Origin: Paracnuella aquatica
GTDB lineage: Bacteria; Bacteroidota; Bacteroidia; Chitinophagales; Chitinophagaceae
Reading direction: 5' to 3'
Length of the DNA stretch: 64,000 bases
Assembly (NCBI RefSeq): GCF_003332885.2
Contig: NZ_QOWJ01000018.1
Location: 54,940-118,939, forward strand
Shown here: one piece after another, positions 35,342 to 44,096 of the stretch
Numbering within the stretch: the first letter of the stretch is position 1
Layout of the letters: each line of letters opens with the position of its first letter
The notes under the pieces: generated by a model
What the model saw: the letters and a program-made list of their open reading frames with translations, nothing else
Databases searched by the model: none
Told to the model about the DNA's origin: nothing
Position numbers and translations under genes: made by a program

Positions 35342-35444
35342 GATTTCTGATTTTGGATTGACGATTGACGATTTCAGGTTAATAGCCAATATTGATAAAC
35401 TTGGGCTCAACAATCTAAAATCCGAAATCGTAATTCGTCAATCG
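35342..35444. repeat. GATTTTGGATTGACGATT inverted pair, gene-less
   Basis: Left arm 35342-35375 (words GATTTCTGATTTTGG, ATTGACGATTGACGATT) and right arm 35412-35444 (AATCTAAAATCCG, AAATCG) are inverted and closely related to the 32-bp ends of the S23 element at 20684-21224, but enclose only about 36 bp. It lies between gldH and the kinase gene. Confidence 0.75.
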
Positions 35445-35446
35445 CC

Positions 35447-35923
35447 CTATTGTTTCCGCTCAATGCGCAGCCCCACGTTGTAGCTGGCCTGCAGTGGGTC
35501 TTCACGCATCAGTTGGGCAATGGTAAAAGTATAGGTGCCGCTCTTTTTAAAATAAAAATCGCCCGACTCCGGCGTCAGGCCAATGCGGTGCTCATACAGA
35601 TCATCAAGGCCCGAAGCCAGCCAGCCCTTTTCATTGGTGGCCAGCGGCAGTTCGTATTGAACGGAGGATACGGCGCTGCTATCCGGCGCCTGGATGCCGA
35701 GGCGCAACCACAGGTTGTTGTAATTGTATTTTTCCGAATGCCGGAAAATAACATATACCCGGTACGGTGTGGCCGTGTCGGTGATGTTGAAAGTAAATTT
35801 AGGCTGGTAATTGCCCGCCCACTGGTGGCCCGGTATGGACACCACTTTTTCGTACAGGTTGCCCGTAGTGCACGATAGCAACACCAGGCATATTGCGGCA
35901 AAAAAAATAAAGCGCTTGTTCAA
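35447..35923 (-). CDS. gldH: Gliding motility lipoprotein GldH
   Basis: A 158-aa lipoprotein with MNKRFIFFAAICLVLLSC as lipoprotein signal. FTFNITDTATPYRVYVIFRHSEKYNYNNLWLRL, then GLDDLYEHRIGLT, SGDFYFKKSGTYTFTIAQLMRED and a final NVGLRIERKQ follow the GldH pattern (conserved Y-N-N-L-W and a C-terminal GLRIEK). GldH is needed for gliding and type IX secretion in Flavobacterium; in non-gliding Bacteroidota its role is not settled. No other gld gene is in the window. Confidence 0.88.
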   Translation of the reverse strand: MNKRFIFFAAICLVLLSCTTGNLYEKVVSIPGHQWAGNYQPKFTFNITDTATPYRVYVIFRHSEKYNYNNLWLRLGIQAPDSSAVSSVQYELPLATNEKGWLASGLDDLYEHRIGLTPESGDFYFKKSGTYTFTIAQLMREDPLQASYNVGLRIERKQ

Positions 35924-35956
35924 GAAGATATTTTTTGCAAAAATGGGAAATATGAC

Positions 35957-36042
35957 CGAAGTCCGGTGTCCGAAGTCCGACGATGAAAACGGTTGATTCT
36001 TTCAGAACATTCTTCGGACATCGGACTTCCGTCTTCAGACTC
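35957..36042. repeat. CGAAGTCCG-word inverted pair
   Basis: CCGAAGTCCGGTGTCCGAAG (about 35958-35977) faces TTCGGACATCGGACTTCCG (about 36012-36030) and GTCTTCAGACTC. Same style as 10463-10655. It lies between yicC and gldH. Confidence 0.7.
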
Positions 36043-36920
36043 TACATCACATTCAACACCTGCTCCTTTGCTTTTTCCAGTTCGTCTTTCATCAGCACCA
36101 CTGCTTTTTGAATTTGCGAATCGTAAGCCTTTGAGCCGGTGGTATTTATTTCGCGGCCAATTTCCTGCAGAATGAACGACAACTTCTTGCCTTTCGATTC
36201 AGCATTGTCCTCGTTCATTACCGTAATAAAATAATCGCAGTGGTTGTTGAGGCGCACCTGCTCTTCCGAAATATCGATCTTCTCGATGTAATAAATCAAC
36301 TCCTGCTCCAGTCGGTTGTCGTCGTATGCATCCTTGCCCACTTTTTCTTCCAGCAGCCGGGTCAGGTTCTCGCGGATTTTTGTTTGGCGCAGCGGCGCCA
36401 ATTCGGTTACCACTGCCTGTTGTTTGCGGATGTTTTCAATGCGCAGTTCCAGGTCGCCTTTCAGGGAGCGGCCTTCATCCAGGCGGTGCTCGTTTAAGTT
36501 GGCAATGGCCGTTTGCATCATTTGTTCAAACTGCGACCACTCCGTTTCGGTCAGTGTTTCGCTGGTGGGTGTAATTACTTCGGGCAGCTTTACCAGTGTG
36601 CTTAAAATGGTAGATGCATCGAGGTTCAGTTCCTTGGCCAGTTCGGCCAGCGGGTAATAATATGTTTTGGCCAGCCCGGTGTTGATGGTTACGGGTTTCG
36701 CGTTGCCTGTTTCCTTTAGGTTGATGCTGCAATCAACCGTGCCCCGGCCCAATCCCTCCGACAGCAACCTGCGTATGTCGAACTCAAAAGGCTTCAGGAA
36801 TGCGGGCATTTTCAATTGCAGGTCAAACTGCTTTCCGTTGAGCGATTTGATATCGATTAAAAAGGTTTTGTCGCCTACCGATTGCTCTGCACGTCCAAAG
36901 CCGGTCATTGATTTTAGCAT
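36042..36920 (-). CDS. YicC family endoribonuclease-like protein
   Basis: A 292-aa protein. MLKSMTGFGRAE is the classic YicC opening, then FLIDIKSLNGKQFDLQLKMP, ESLxxGRG-like LSEGLGRGTVDCSI and a C-terminal NEDNAESKGKKLSFILQEIGREINTTGSKAYD, the strongest YicC signature. E. coli YicC is an endoribonuclease that helps degrade the sRNA RyhB; conservation of the C-terminal block suggests the same kind of activity. The upstream space holds a minus-strand terminator-like hairpin at 37001-37028. Confidence 0.94.
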   Translation of the reverse strand: MLKSMTGFGRAEQSVGDKTFLIDIKSLNGKQFDLQLKMPAFLKPFEFDIRRLLSEGLGRGTVDCSINLKETGNAKPVTINTGLAKTYYYPLAELAKELNLDASTILSTLVKLPEVITPTSETLTETEWSQFEQMMQTAIANLNEHRLDEGRSLKGDLELRIENIRKQQAVVTELAPLRQTKIRENLTRLLEEKVGKDAYDDNRLEQELIYYIEKIDISEEQVRLNNHCDYFITVMNEDNAESKGKKLSFILQEIGREINTTGSKAYDSQIQKAVVLMKDELEKAKEQVLNVM

Positions 36921-37309
36921 GTACCTAAGTTTATTTGTGTGGGGTAAAGTTATTCCAAATAAGGTGGATAAATCGGTATTGCAGGTGCTCCGTTTACTGC
37001 AAAGAAAAAGCCTCGCTGATGCGAGGCTAATATGTAGATGGGTTAGTAAGTACAGGAATTAAAAAATTCCTAACACAATATTAAAAAGATTTTTTCCGAA
37101 CTAAAAAAAATTAATGCAGTTTTTATACACATTTTTTTATTTACTGCTGATATGTGCATGCATCATGCACCAGCATAACATCAAACAATGCACAAAGCGG
37201 ATGATGCAGTTGCAATAATTGAAACGCTTTTACTGCATCAATGGTTGCCTGCCCGCTCTTTTTAAGTGTACAAAATGCGGGCTGCGTACCTTCGCAAAAA
37301 TTATTGCGT
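36921..37309. other. Divergent yicC-lpxD region
   Basis: This 389-bp AT-rich space has the hairpin at 37009-37028 (see next entry) and a weaker AGGAATT / AATTCCT palindrome at about 37051-37068. A near -7 box TACCTTCG (37287-37294) lies 16 bp before lpxD. No ORF here looks real. Confidence 0.45.
37001..37028 (-). terminator. Terminator-like hairpin, no gene upstream
   Basis: AGCCTCGC (37009-37016) pairs with GCGAGGCT (37021-37028). Read on the minus strand it is followed by TTTTTCTTT. It precedes yicC and has no gene before it on that strand. Confidence 0.6.
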
Positions 37310-38254
37310 ATGCGCTTTGCACAACCTGTGCCCGTAACCCAAATTGCCGCATTGATTGGTGCGCAACTCATCGGCAACACCGAAGGTGCAGCCACCGGCA
37401 TCAACGAAATACACCGCGTGGAAGCGGGCGACCTTGCATTTGTAGATCACCCGAAATATTACCAGAAATGTATTGAGTCTGCAGCGTCCTTTATCATCAT
37501 CAACCAGGAGGCGGAGTTCCCGTCCCACAAGGCTTTGCTGTTGGTAGACCAACCTTTTGAAGCATACCTGAAAATCGTCAATCACTATCAACCATTCAGG
37601 CCGGTGCAGGCACCTGTAGGCATTGGATCAAGCATTGCACCAGACGCCGTCGTGATGCACGGTGCAGTGATCGGCAACAACGTAACCATTGGTAGCAATT
37701 CTGTTATTCATCCCAACGCAGTGATAATGGACCATAGCGTCATTGGCAACAACGTGGTGATACAGGCGGGCACCATCATTGGATCTGACGCTTTTTACTA
37801 CAATAAAAAAACGGCCCGCCCCGTGCATTATAAAAAAATGCAGAGCTGCGGCCGCGTGGTGATTGAAGATGATGTGGAAATTGGCGCCAACTGCACCATC
37901 GATCGCGGTGTAACATCGGACACCATTATTGGTGCCGGCACCCGCATCGATAACCTGGTGCATGTGGGCCACGATGTGGTGATGGGTAAGAACTGTTTGA
38001 TTGCTGCGCAGGTGGGCATTGCCGGTGCTACTATTTTGGAAGATGAAGTGATCCTTTGGGGACAGGTAGGCGTCAATAAAACCATTACGATTGGTAAAGG
38101 TGTAGAGGTGCTGGGACAAAGCGGCATCACCAAATCACTGCCCGCAGGCAACGGGAAATATTTTGGTACTCCCGCCGACCTGGCGATGAACAAAAACCGC
38201 GAATCGGTTTGGCTGAAGCGTCTGCCGTTGTTGTGGGATAAGATTATGAAGTAG
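37310..38254 (+). CDS. lpxD: UDP-3-O-(3-hydroxyacyl)glucosamine N-acyltransferase
   Basis: A 314-aa lipid A synthesis enzyme adding the second 3-hydroxyacyl chain. The N-terminal uridine-binding domain (GINEIHRVEAGDLAFVDHPKY) is followed by a left-handed beta-helix of hexapeptide repeats (IGNNVTIGSNSVIHPNAVI, VVIQAGTIIGSDAF), with the conserved DNLVHVGHDVVMG His and FGTPAD near the end. It may be a second, divergent copy of LpxD as often seen in Bacteroidota; no lpxC, fabZ or lpxA is adjacent. The start MRFAQPVPVT is preferred over one 69 bp upstream. Confidence 0.9.
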   Translation: MRFAQPVPVTQIAALIGAQLIGNTEGAATGINEIHRVEAGDLAFVDHPKYYQKCIESAASFIIINQEAEFPSHKALLLVDQPFEAYLKIVNHYQPFRPVQAPVGIGSSIAPDAVVMHGAVIGNNVTIGSNSVIHPNAVIMDHSVIGNNVVIQAGTIIGSDAFYYNKKTARPVHYKKMQSCGRVVIEDDVEIGANCTIDRGVTSDTIIGAGTRIDNLVHVGHDVVMGKNCLIAAQVGIAGATILEDEVILWGQVGVNKTITIGKGVEVLGQSGITKSLPAGNGKYFGTPADLAMNKNRESVWLKRLPLLWDKIMK

Positions 38255-38278
38255 TGGGGAGAGATGATGGATGATAGA

Positions 38279-38865
38279 TGGTTGTAGGGAGTTGACAGTT
38301 GATAGTTGATTGTTGGTAGTAGGCAGACTGGAGTTTTTGGTTGGCGAGTGACGGGTTTGTGGGTTGCAGTGTGTTTTAGTACCAAAATTTAGTGGGCAAA
38401 TCATAGCATCGTTCAGCAGCGATTCGTCATTGCGAGGCGCGGTAGTGTTATCGTAGCTGGATAAATATGGTGCGCCGAAGCAATCTCCAATTATTCAGTA
38501 AGTAAATGAATTACCGTCTTTATTTAAACGATGTTTCATCAAAGTCAACCTCGCATAAAGATCAGTTCAACAAAAAATTGATCGGGCCAACAAAAAGGCG
38601 GAACAAAATAAATTGTTCCGCCTTTTTGTTGAAAGTACAGTTGAGCAACTGATACTTGACGTTTTCCTGATCAACGCATTTGCAAAAACGGTAAATGGAT
38701 AACGTCTAATTTCTAAAACCAGCTTTTATATGTTGGAGATTGCTTCGGCGCACAAGATGCAGCAAACTAAATCACCACCGCCGCGCCTCGCAATGACTTA
38801 CTGCACTTACACTACTATCAACTATCAACTACCAACTGTCAACTTCCTACCATCATCCACCATCA
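38279..38865. repeat. Nested inverted repeats around a terminator
   Basis: Outer GTTGATAG words (about 38283-38320) face inverted CTATCAAC/CTACCAACTG words (about 38812-38842). Inside, TCATTGCGAGGCGC ... GCGCCGAAGCAATC (38428-38493) faces its inverted copy GATTGCTTCGGCGC ... GCGCCTCGCAATGA (about 38735-38798). In the centre is the 19-bp-stem terminator 38588-38631. It fills the 619-bp convergent space between lpxD (+) and the AmgK-RapZ gene (-). Confidence 0.8.
38588..38631. terminator. Bidirectional terminator, 19-bp perfect stem
   Basis: CAACAAAAAGGCGGAACAA (38588-38606) pairs with 38613-38631 around an AT-rich 6-nt loop. Confidence 0.9.
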
Positions 38866-38873
38866 ATCATCCA

Positions 38874-40346
38874 TCATCCTTCCACACCATACCGCTCATT
38901 TTTCCACCCTTTATACTCCTGTTCGCGGTGAAACAGCTCCACTTTTACTCCATATTTATTTTTTAAATGCTTGGCCAGTGCGTCGGCGGCATACACGCTG
39001 CGGTGTTGTCCGCCGGTGCAACCAAAGCTAACGGTAAGGCTCGTAAAGCCGCGGCGGATATAATCTTCCACCGAAATATCTACAATGTCAAAAACAGAGT
39101 TTAAAAAGTCCTGCATGCGGGTTTGGCGTTCCAGGTAATCCATCACCACTTTATCGCGGCCATGCACGGTTTTATATTGCTCGTGGCGACCGGGGTTGTC
39201 AATACCGCGACAGTCGAACACAAAGCCGCCACCATTGCCGCAGGTATCTTCGGGCAGGCCTTTTTTATAAGAGAACGAGCCCACCTGCACCACGAGCGGC
39301 GTATCCTCGCTGGCCTGTATGGGTGTAAAATGCTCGATCACTTCATCGGCAGTGCACAGGTCCAGTACTTTCCTAAACTCGGCAAGCATGATGCCCAAGC
39401 TGTTATGCTCCACAAACCAGCGCAGGTTTTTCAGCGCCAGCGGAATGGAAGTAAGGAAATGCGCTTTACGTTCAAACAAGCCGCGGAAGCCATAAGCACC
39501 CAAAACCTGCAGCAGGCGGATCAATACATAACCATTGTACTGGCTTTGAAAAACGGCGCGGTCCAAAGGTTTGCCGATGGTGGCTTCAAATGCGTCCATA
39601 TAATCCTGCAGCAGGCGGTCTTTCCACTCGTCGGGGAGGTTGGCCTTTGCCTGCCAGATCAGCGAAGCCACATCGTATTGCGGTGCGCCTTTCATGCCGC
39701 CCTGGTAGTCGATAAAATGCACCGACCCGTCGGGCTGCACCTGTATATTGCGGCTTTGAAAGTCGCGGAACATAAAGTACTTGTACTCCGTATGTGTGAG
39801 GTAGTTGCTCAGCGCCTCAAAATCGTCAATCAGGTTTTGTTTATCATAAGGCTTGCGCAGCGCATCCAGAAAGTAAAATTTAAAATACAGCAGGTCGGCC
39901 ATGATGGCCTGTTTGCCAAACTCCTTGTTGGTAAGGCAGCGGTCGTAGTCCAACCCATCGTCGCCGGTTACCTGCAGGTGCGCCAGCGCCTTCAGGCTGT
40001 TTTTAAACAGCTCATAGGAGGCTTCATTATAGCCTTGCTGCTCCAATACCTCCAGCAGCGAAGTATCGCCTACATCCTGTTGCAGGTACAGGTTTTTTTC
40101 GTCGCTTACGGCCAGCACACGGGGCACCGGCAGCCCTTTGGCGGTAAAATGTTCGGAGAAGTAAATAAAGGTTTCGTTTTCCCGCACATTGGGCCCCGAG
40201 GTGGCAATCACGGTTTCCCCATCTTCGCCATGCAGGCGAAAATAGCGGCGGTCGCTACCCGATTCCGGCAACACATCCACCTGTTTAGGGGCCTGCCCTT
40301 TCCACTGCTGGTACAATTCCGAAATGGCGTCAATCAATTGCTGCAT
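38874..40346 (-). CDS. AmgK-like sugar kinase fused to RapZ C-terminal domain
   Basis: A 490-aa two-domain protein. Residues about 1-330 are an aminoglycoside-phosphotransferase-fold kinase: SGSDRRYFRL, LQQDVGDTSLLEVL, MFRDFQSRNIQV (catalytic loop) and HFIDYQGGMKGAPQYD resemble AmgK, the MurNAc/GlcNAc anomeric kinase. Residues about 350-490 are the RapZ C-terminal domain: FVFDCRGIDNPGRHEQYK, GRDKVVMDYL and VSFGCTGGQHRSVYAAD. In E. coli the RapZ C-terminal domain senses glucosamine-6-phosphate. A MurU-like gene is 11 kb away, so an amino-sugar recycling role is proposed. The RapZ P-loop half is absent, replaced by the kinase. Confidence 0.93.
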   Translation of the reverse strand: MQQLIDAISELYQQWKGQAPKQVDVLPESGSDRRYFRLHGEDGETVIATSGPNVRENETFIYFSEHFTAKGLPVPRVLAVSDEKNLYLQQDVGDTSLLEVLEQQGYNEASYELFKNSLKALAHLQVTGDDGLDYDRCLTNKEFGKQAIMADLLYFKFYFLDALRKPYDKQNLIDDFEALSNYLTHTEYKYFMFRDFQSRNIQVQPDGSVHFIDYQGGMKGAPQYDVASLIWQAKANLPDEWKDRLLQDYMDAFEATIGKPLDRAVFQSQYNGYVLIRLLQVLGAYGFRGLFERKAHFLTSIPLALKNLRWFVEHNSLGIMLAEFRKVLDLCTADEVIEHFTPIQASEDTPLVVQVGSFSYKKGLPEDTCGNGGGFVFDCRGIDNPGRHEQYKTVHGRDKVVMDYLERQTRMQDFLNSVFDIVDISVEDYIRRGFTSLTVSFGCTGGQHRSVYAADALAKHLKNKYGVKVELFHREQEYKGWKNERYGVEG

Positions 40347-40350
40347 GGCG

Positions 40351-40358
40351 CAAATGTA
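40351..40358 (-). promoter_or_regulatory. Bacteroidota -7 box TACATTTG
   Basis: On the minus strand a perfect TAnnTTTG ends 4 bp before the AmgK-RapZ start. Confidence 0.5.
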
Positions 40359-40461
40359 GTACTCACAAAGAAAAAGGGTTGAGCTGTTTGCCGCCTGCCG
40401 GTATTTTACCCATACCCAACAGGCGTCACCGGCCCAACCCTTAGCGCTATTTTCTTATCAA

Positions 40462-41565
40462 TTAAAACTTCACTGAGAAGCCCAGGTTCAACACCCAGTC
40501 GGCAAAGGCGGCATCGCCCTGGCGGAACACGCCGGTTTTGGCAGTAGCCTCTTTATCGGTTACGCTTTGTGTGCGGTTGCGTTCCACCGCAAAGGGTGCA
40601 GTCAGGAAAAAGTTCATTTTTTTGACCATGTAATTCACACCGGGCTCCACCGAAACAATGTATCCGGGCCTGCGAAAGCCTTCGCTGCCGCCCACCAGGT
40701 CTTTTACCGGGATGCCTTCCAGACGGCCACCCAACAGCACTGATACACCGTTTAATTTGCCCCCCAGGCTATAATTGGCACCCAGCCTTGCCATGTATTG
40801 GTCGGGCACGCTCATGATGCTTTCGTTGGCCAGTGATGCGTTGAGTGTTTCGCGGTAGGTACGTACTCCATTTACTTCGCGTGGATTAACCATGTAAAAC
40901 AACGTGGTGTACAGGCCTGCCCGTTCGTTGAAATTATAAAAGCCATTTAACTCCGTGATCAACGCTGTGCCGCCATCGCCCAATTGAATCGACTGATCCA
41001 CCGGACGCAGTTCGGGTGTTTTATTCGGGCCAACATTTTGAAAATAATCCTGGTAGTTCTCTTCGCCAGTTGGCAGTTTCAAGCCCAGGCCCAGTTGAAT
41101 ATTTCCTTTTTTACTTTTTGCCGGATCCAGCATCCAGTGGTAGCCCACAATGCGCATATCGCCGAGGCCATAAGAGCCCGAGCGGTGGCGTTCGGCGCGG
41201 CCATGCTCGTATAGCGAGGAACGGCTGTTGCCCAGCAGCGGCATGCCCACCACCATCGACCAGCGGTTATTGAACACACGAACCAACGACAGGTCGAGGG
41301 TATGCTACCAGTTGATTACTTCGGTGTTTTGCACCAGTCGTTCTTTCTGTTCTTCGCGGCCTTTAAAGTGGCGGAAAGATTTAAAATAACGGTAGTTGGT
41401 ATTGAGTTGCCAGCCCCTAGTTTCTTCTTCGATGTGCGACATTTTGGTACAAACCGTACCCGTGCCGCGTATCGCCACGCAACCCTGCGCCAGTGCGCTT
41501 TTAGGCGTTATTGAAATGCCGGCAACTGCTGCGGCAAGCATGTATTTGATAAAAGTATTGTTCAT
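40462..41565 (-). pseudogene. Outer-membrane barrel gene split by in-frame TAG
   Basis: One reading frame of 368 codons starting MNNTFIKYMLAAAVAGISITPKSALAQ (signal peptide) is interrupted once, at 41305-41307, by TAG. Both sides continue in the same frame: before it, RLVQNTEVINW; after it, HTLDLSLVRVFNNRWSMVVG, which reads as one continuous barrel. Downstream strands include GLGDMRIVGYHWMLDP and LGLGLKLPTGEENYQDYFQNVGP; the end is VLNLGFSVKF. No frameshift is needed. It could be a real nonsense mutation, a sequencing error or a read-through codon. It is the last gene of the haloperoxidase operon. Confidence 0.8.
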
Positions 41566-41607
41566 GTTGGTGTTCGTTTGTTGTAATGAAGATGTTTAGA
41601 AAAAGGA

Positions 41608-43149
41608 TCAATCCGCGCCATCGGTACGGGCACGGGAGATGGCAATTTTGCCAATGGTGTTGCCCATTTCCAGGCCCACTTCGCAATCGCTGCGGTAGTG
41701 GATGCCGCCATACAACCGCGACATGGATGCTTCATCTGCCATGCTTTTAAAGCCGGCAGCCTGGCCGGGCAGCAGGTACGATAAAAATGTAGATGCGGCA
41801 CCGCTGAACGTGGAATGTCCCGAAGTAAATGAAGGGAAATTGGGCACGCCGGTCAGTGTTTTAATCGACGGATCTACCTGCGATGGACGCGGGTTGAAAT
41901 AAGTGAATTTTGCATCCCAACAGCAAATGGCTGCATCCATCATGGCCAGGTTGAGCAAGGCCAGGTTACGGGCCCAGCGTACCTCGCTGTAGCGTTCCTT
42001 TACAAAGGCTTCGGCTGCAATGGCATTCCAGTGGCCCGGCGGTGTGTAGGTGCCTACACCATCGGCCCAAAACTGCACAATGCGGATGCGTTCTGGGGTC
42101 GCATTTTCGGTGTAGTATTTTACTTCTTCCAGTTCTTTTTTAAACTGCGCCGAGTGCACAGATGGCGGTGCTGCCGGCCGGCCGTTGATCACCATCATCG
42201 AGTCCATCAGGAACGATTTGGTTTTGCCAAAAAGCGGCAGCATGGGTGGCCGTTTGGGCGCATCAATACTGATCCACGGCGTTTCGCCTTTGGCAACAGC
42301 ATCTGCAGCCATTTGGTCCCATTGCGCCTGATTGCCTCCGGCGGTACCGGCACGGTCGGTGCGGGCACGGGCCACAAATTTTTGCGCAATCATTTTACCC
42401 AAAGCCTCGCCGGCTTCCAGCTCGCTGCGGGTGTTCATGCCGGCCAAAATGCGCGACAGCTTGTGCTCTGTAGCCATTTGCTGTACATAGGCCTGCTCGG
42501 TAGGAAACAGCAGTTTCAACAATTCGGCCGACACACCGGCAATCACGGCATCTTCCGATGGGTAAGTAGACAGCTCCGAAACCGGCAACAGGGTCTTTAT
42601 ACCGGCATCGGCCTTGTGTGGCGCGGCTTGTTTGTACAGGTTTTTGTAATGCCATGCCGCCACCAGCGCATCGTACTGCGCAGCCGATACATAAGCGTAG
42701 GCCCGTGCAGCATAAGGCGGACTGGCAAACGGGAAAATGGGATACGCAAAGGGGTTGGCTGCATTGGGCACGGGATAAGTGCCATCGGCATTTTGATATG
42801 GCGGCAGGTTGTACTTGGCCACTAGCGTACGCATGATCTCGTTCCAGCGGAGCACACCACCGGCACCCCAGTACCGGATCGATGCTTTTTGCTCGCCGGT
42901 TAGTTTTTGCTGCCAGCTTTTTATTTCATTCAGTTCGGCAATGTAGCCCGGGCTGTTGGCGGCCTGCGGTGCGGGCAGACTTACTTCATCGGCTTTGGTG
43001 AGCAGCAGTGGCTTCCAGGTACCAGCCTGGATATCGATGTTGGCTGGTGCCAGTGCGGGGAACGACTCAGAGCGGTCTTCCGGCGTTTTGTTGCATGCAA
43101 CAAATAACAGTGCGCAGGCACCTATAAAAAAGGATAACGAATGTTTCAT
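41608..43149 (-). CDS. Vanadium haloperoxidase / PAP2-superfamily lipoprotein
   Basis: A 513-aa protein whose signal ends in a lipobox (LLFVAC), so it is likely anchored to a membrane. The C-terminal part has the vanadate/phosphate-binding triad of this superfamily: KFTYFNPRPS (K-x6-RP), PSFTSGHSTFSG (PSGH-like) and SRLYGGIHYRSDCEVG (SR-x5-H). A first, weaker domain with YPSEDAVIAGVSAELL (P-S-E-D instead of PSGH) suggests an inactive N-terminal repeat. Whether it is a haloperoxidase or a phosphatase cannot be told from sequence. Start ATG overlaps the upstream stop (ATGA), indicating translational coupling. Confidence 0.85.
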   Translation of the reverse strand: MKHSLSFFIGACALLFVACNKTPEDRSESFPALAPANIDIQAGTWKPLLLTKADEVSLPAPQAANSPGYIAELNEIKSWQQKLTGEQKASIRYWGAGGVLRWNEIMRTLVAKYNLPPYQNADGTYPVPNAANPFAYPIFPFASPPYAARAYAYVSAAQYDALVAAWHYKNLYKQAAPHKADAGIKTLLPVSELSTYPSEDAVIAGVSAELLKLLFPTEQAYVQQMATEHKLSRILAGMNTRSELEAGEALGKMIAQKFVARARTDRAGTAGGNQAQWDQMAADAVAKGETPWISIDAPKRPPMLPLFGKTKSFLMDSMMVINGRPAAPPSVHSAQFKKELEEVKYYTENATPERIRIVQFWADGVGTYTPPGHWNAIAAEAFVKERYSEVRWARNLALLNLAMMDAAICCWDAKFTYFNPRPSQVDPSIKTLTGVPNFPSFTSGHSTFSGAASTFLSYLLPGQAAGFKSMADEASMSRLYGGIHYRSDCEVGLEMGNTIGKIAISRARTDGAD

Positions 43150-44096
43150 GGTGTTTGGCTTGTTTTGGTTACTGCTGCTTTTTTCCCAAAGTTGAAAATG
43201 TAAAATGCGCCGGCATAGTAAGCGGTGGCCTGGCCCATGTTGCGGCCTGCCACGGCATGTGTGCCACCGGCAGTAAGCGTAACCCATTTCAGCCAGCCCG
43301 GTTCGTACCGCAGGCTAAGGCCTACATTGGTTAGATTCATCCGGTTGCTTGGGAAAGGCATGTCATTTCTCCTGATATCAAAACCGCCAAGCGTGGTGGT
43401 GCGGTCGGCGGTGGCTTCAACAATAAGCTGGCGGCCGCGGTAACCGGTGCGCAGGTTGGCATACCACATATCGGGCATTTCCACTTCGTTGGTGTAGTGC
43501 ATTTCGGTGGTGTAATACGCGGTGCGGGCAATGTCCACATTGTTGCGCAGGTGGTACGAAGCAGAACCGGTGATGAAAAATTTTCCGCGCTGATAGTCGG
43601 CCAGGCCCCGCACAAAAGCAGCTCGGCTGTGCAGGCCAATGGACATGGGCAAAAAGTCAGGCGTGTAATTGCTCAACGGCGCCGAAACACCAGCCAGCGC
43701 AAACAGCGAAAAAGCCTGCTTTTCGCCTTTGTGCTGAAATGCATTCCATTTAGCGGCCAGCGTGCCATCCTGAAATCCTTTTTGTCCCTGCAATGTTCCG
43801 GCCGATGCTTTGGTAAAAACATAAGGCACAGCAAACAGCAGGTTTACTTTATTGCTGATGCCGTAGTTGCCCATCAGGGCTACACTTTGCGTGGTAATGG
43901 TGCCGATGTTTTCGTTGGTGCGTTTGAGCGTTCCTTCCCAATAGTGATCCCAGGAATTGTGGCTGTACTGAAATCCTACGCATAGTTGCTTTTTGTTCAT
44001 GGTCAGCGCATCCAGGTCGGTTTGGGCCTGGCCGGCGCTCCAAAAAAAGCAACACGCAGCTGCAAGCAGGAGCCTGCCAGCGTTATTGCATCTCAT
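43146..44096 (-). CDS. Outer-membrane barrel protein, transporter-like
   Basis: A 316-aa protein with signal MRCNNAGRLLLAAACCFFWSAGQAQ (start chosen at this Met; a longer frame exists). The mature chain has many amphipathic strands (CVGFQYSHNSWDHYWEG, VALMGNYGISNKVNLLFAVPYVFTK, AAKWNAFQHKGEKQAFSLFALAGVSAPL, SIGLHSRAAFVRGLADYQRGKFF), typical of uncharacterised barrel or phenol-MetA-like proteins. Its stop overlaps the haloperoxidase start, so they are coupled. No ligand is assignable. A membrane-anchored protein gene is upstream. Confidence 0.8.
   Translation of the reverse strand: MRCNNAGRLLLAAACCFFWSAGQAQTDLDALTMNKKQLCVGFQYSHNSWDHYWEGTLKRTNENIGTITTQSVALMGNYGISNKVNLLFAVPYVFTKASAGTLQGQKGFQDGTLAAKWNAFQHKGEKQAFSLFALAGVSAPLSNYTPDFLPMSIGLHSRAAFVRGLADYQRGKFFITGSASYHLRNNVDIARTAYYTTEMHYTNEVEMPDMWYANLRTGYRGRQLIVEATADRTTTLGGFDIRRNDMPFPSNRMNLTNVGLSLRYEPGWLKWVTLTAGGTHAVAGRNMGQATAYYAGAFYIFNFGKKAAVTKTSQTP

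Noticed and set aside
39123-40382. Long plus-strand frame opposite the AmgK-RapZ gene
   Set aside because: Antisense shadow with Gln/Val/Phe-rich translation; no family motif.
41305-41565. Considered two separate genes or a frameshift in the barrel gene
   Set aside because: Both parts are in the same frame and only a TAG separates them; the second part lacks its own signal peptide or plausible start.
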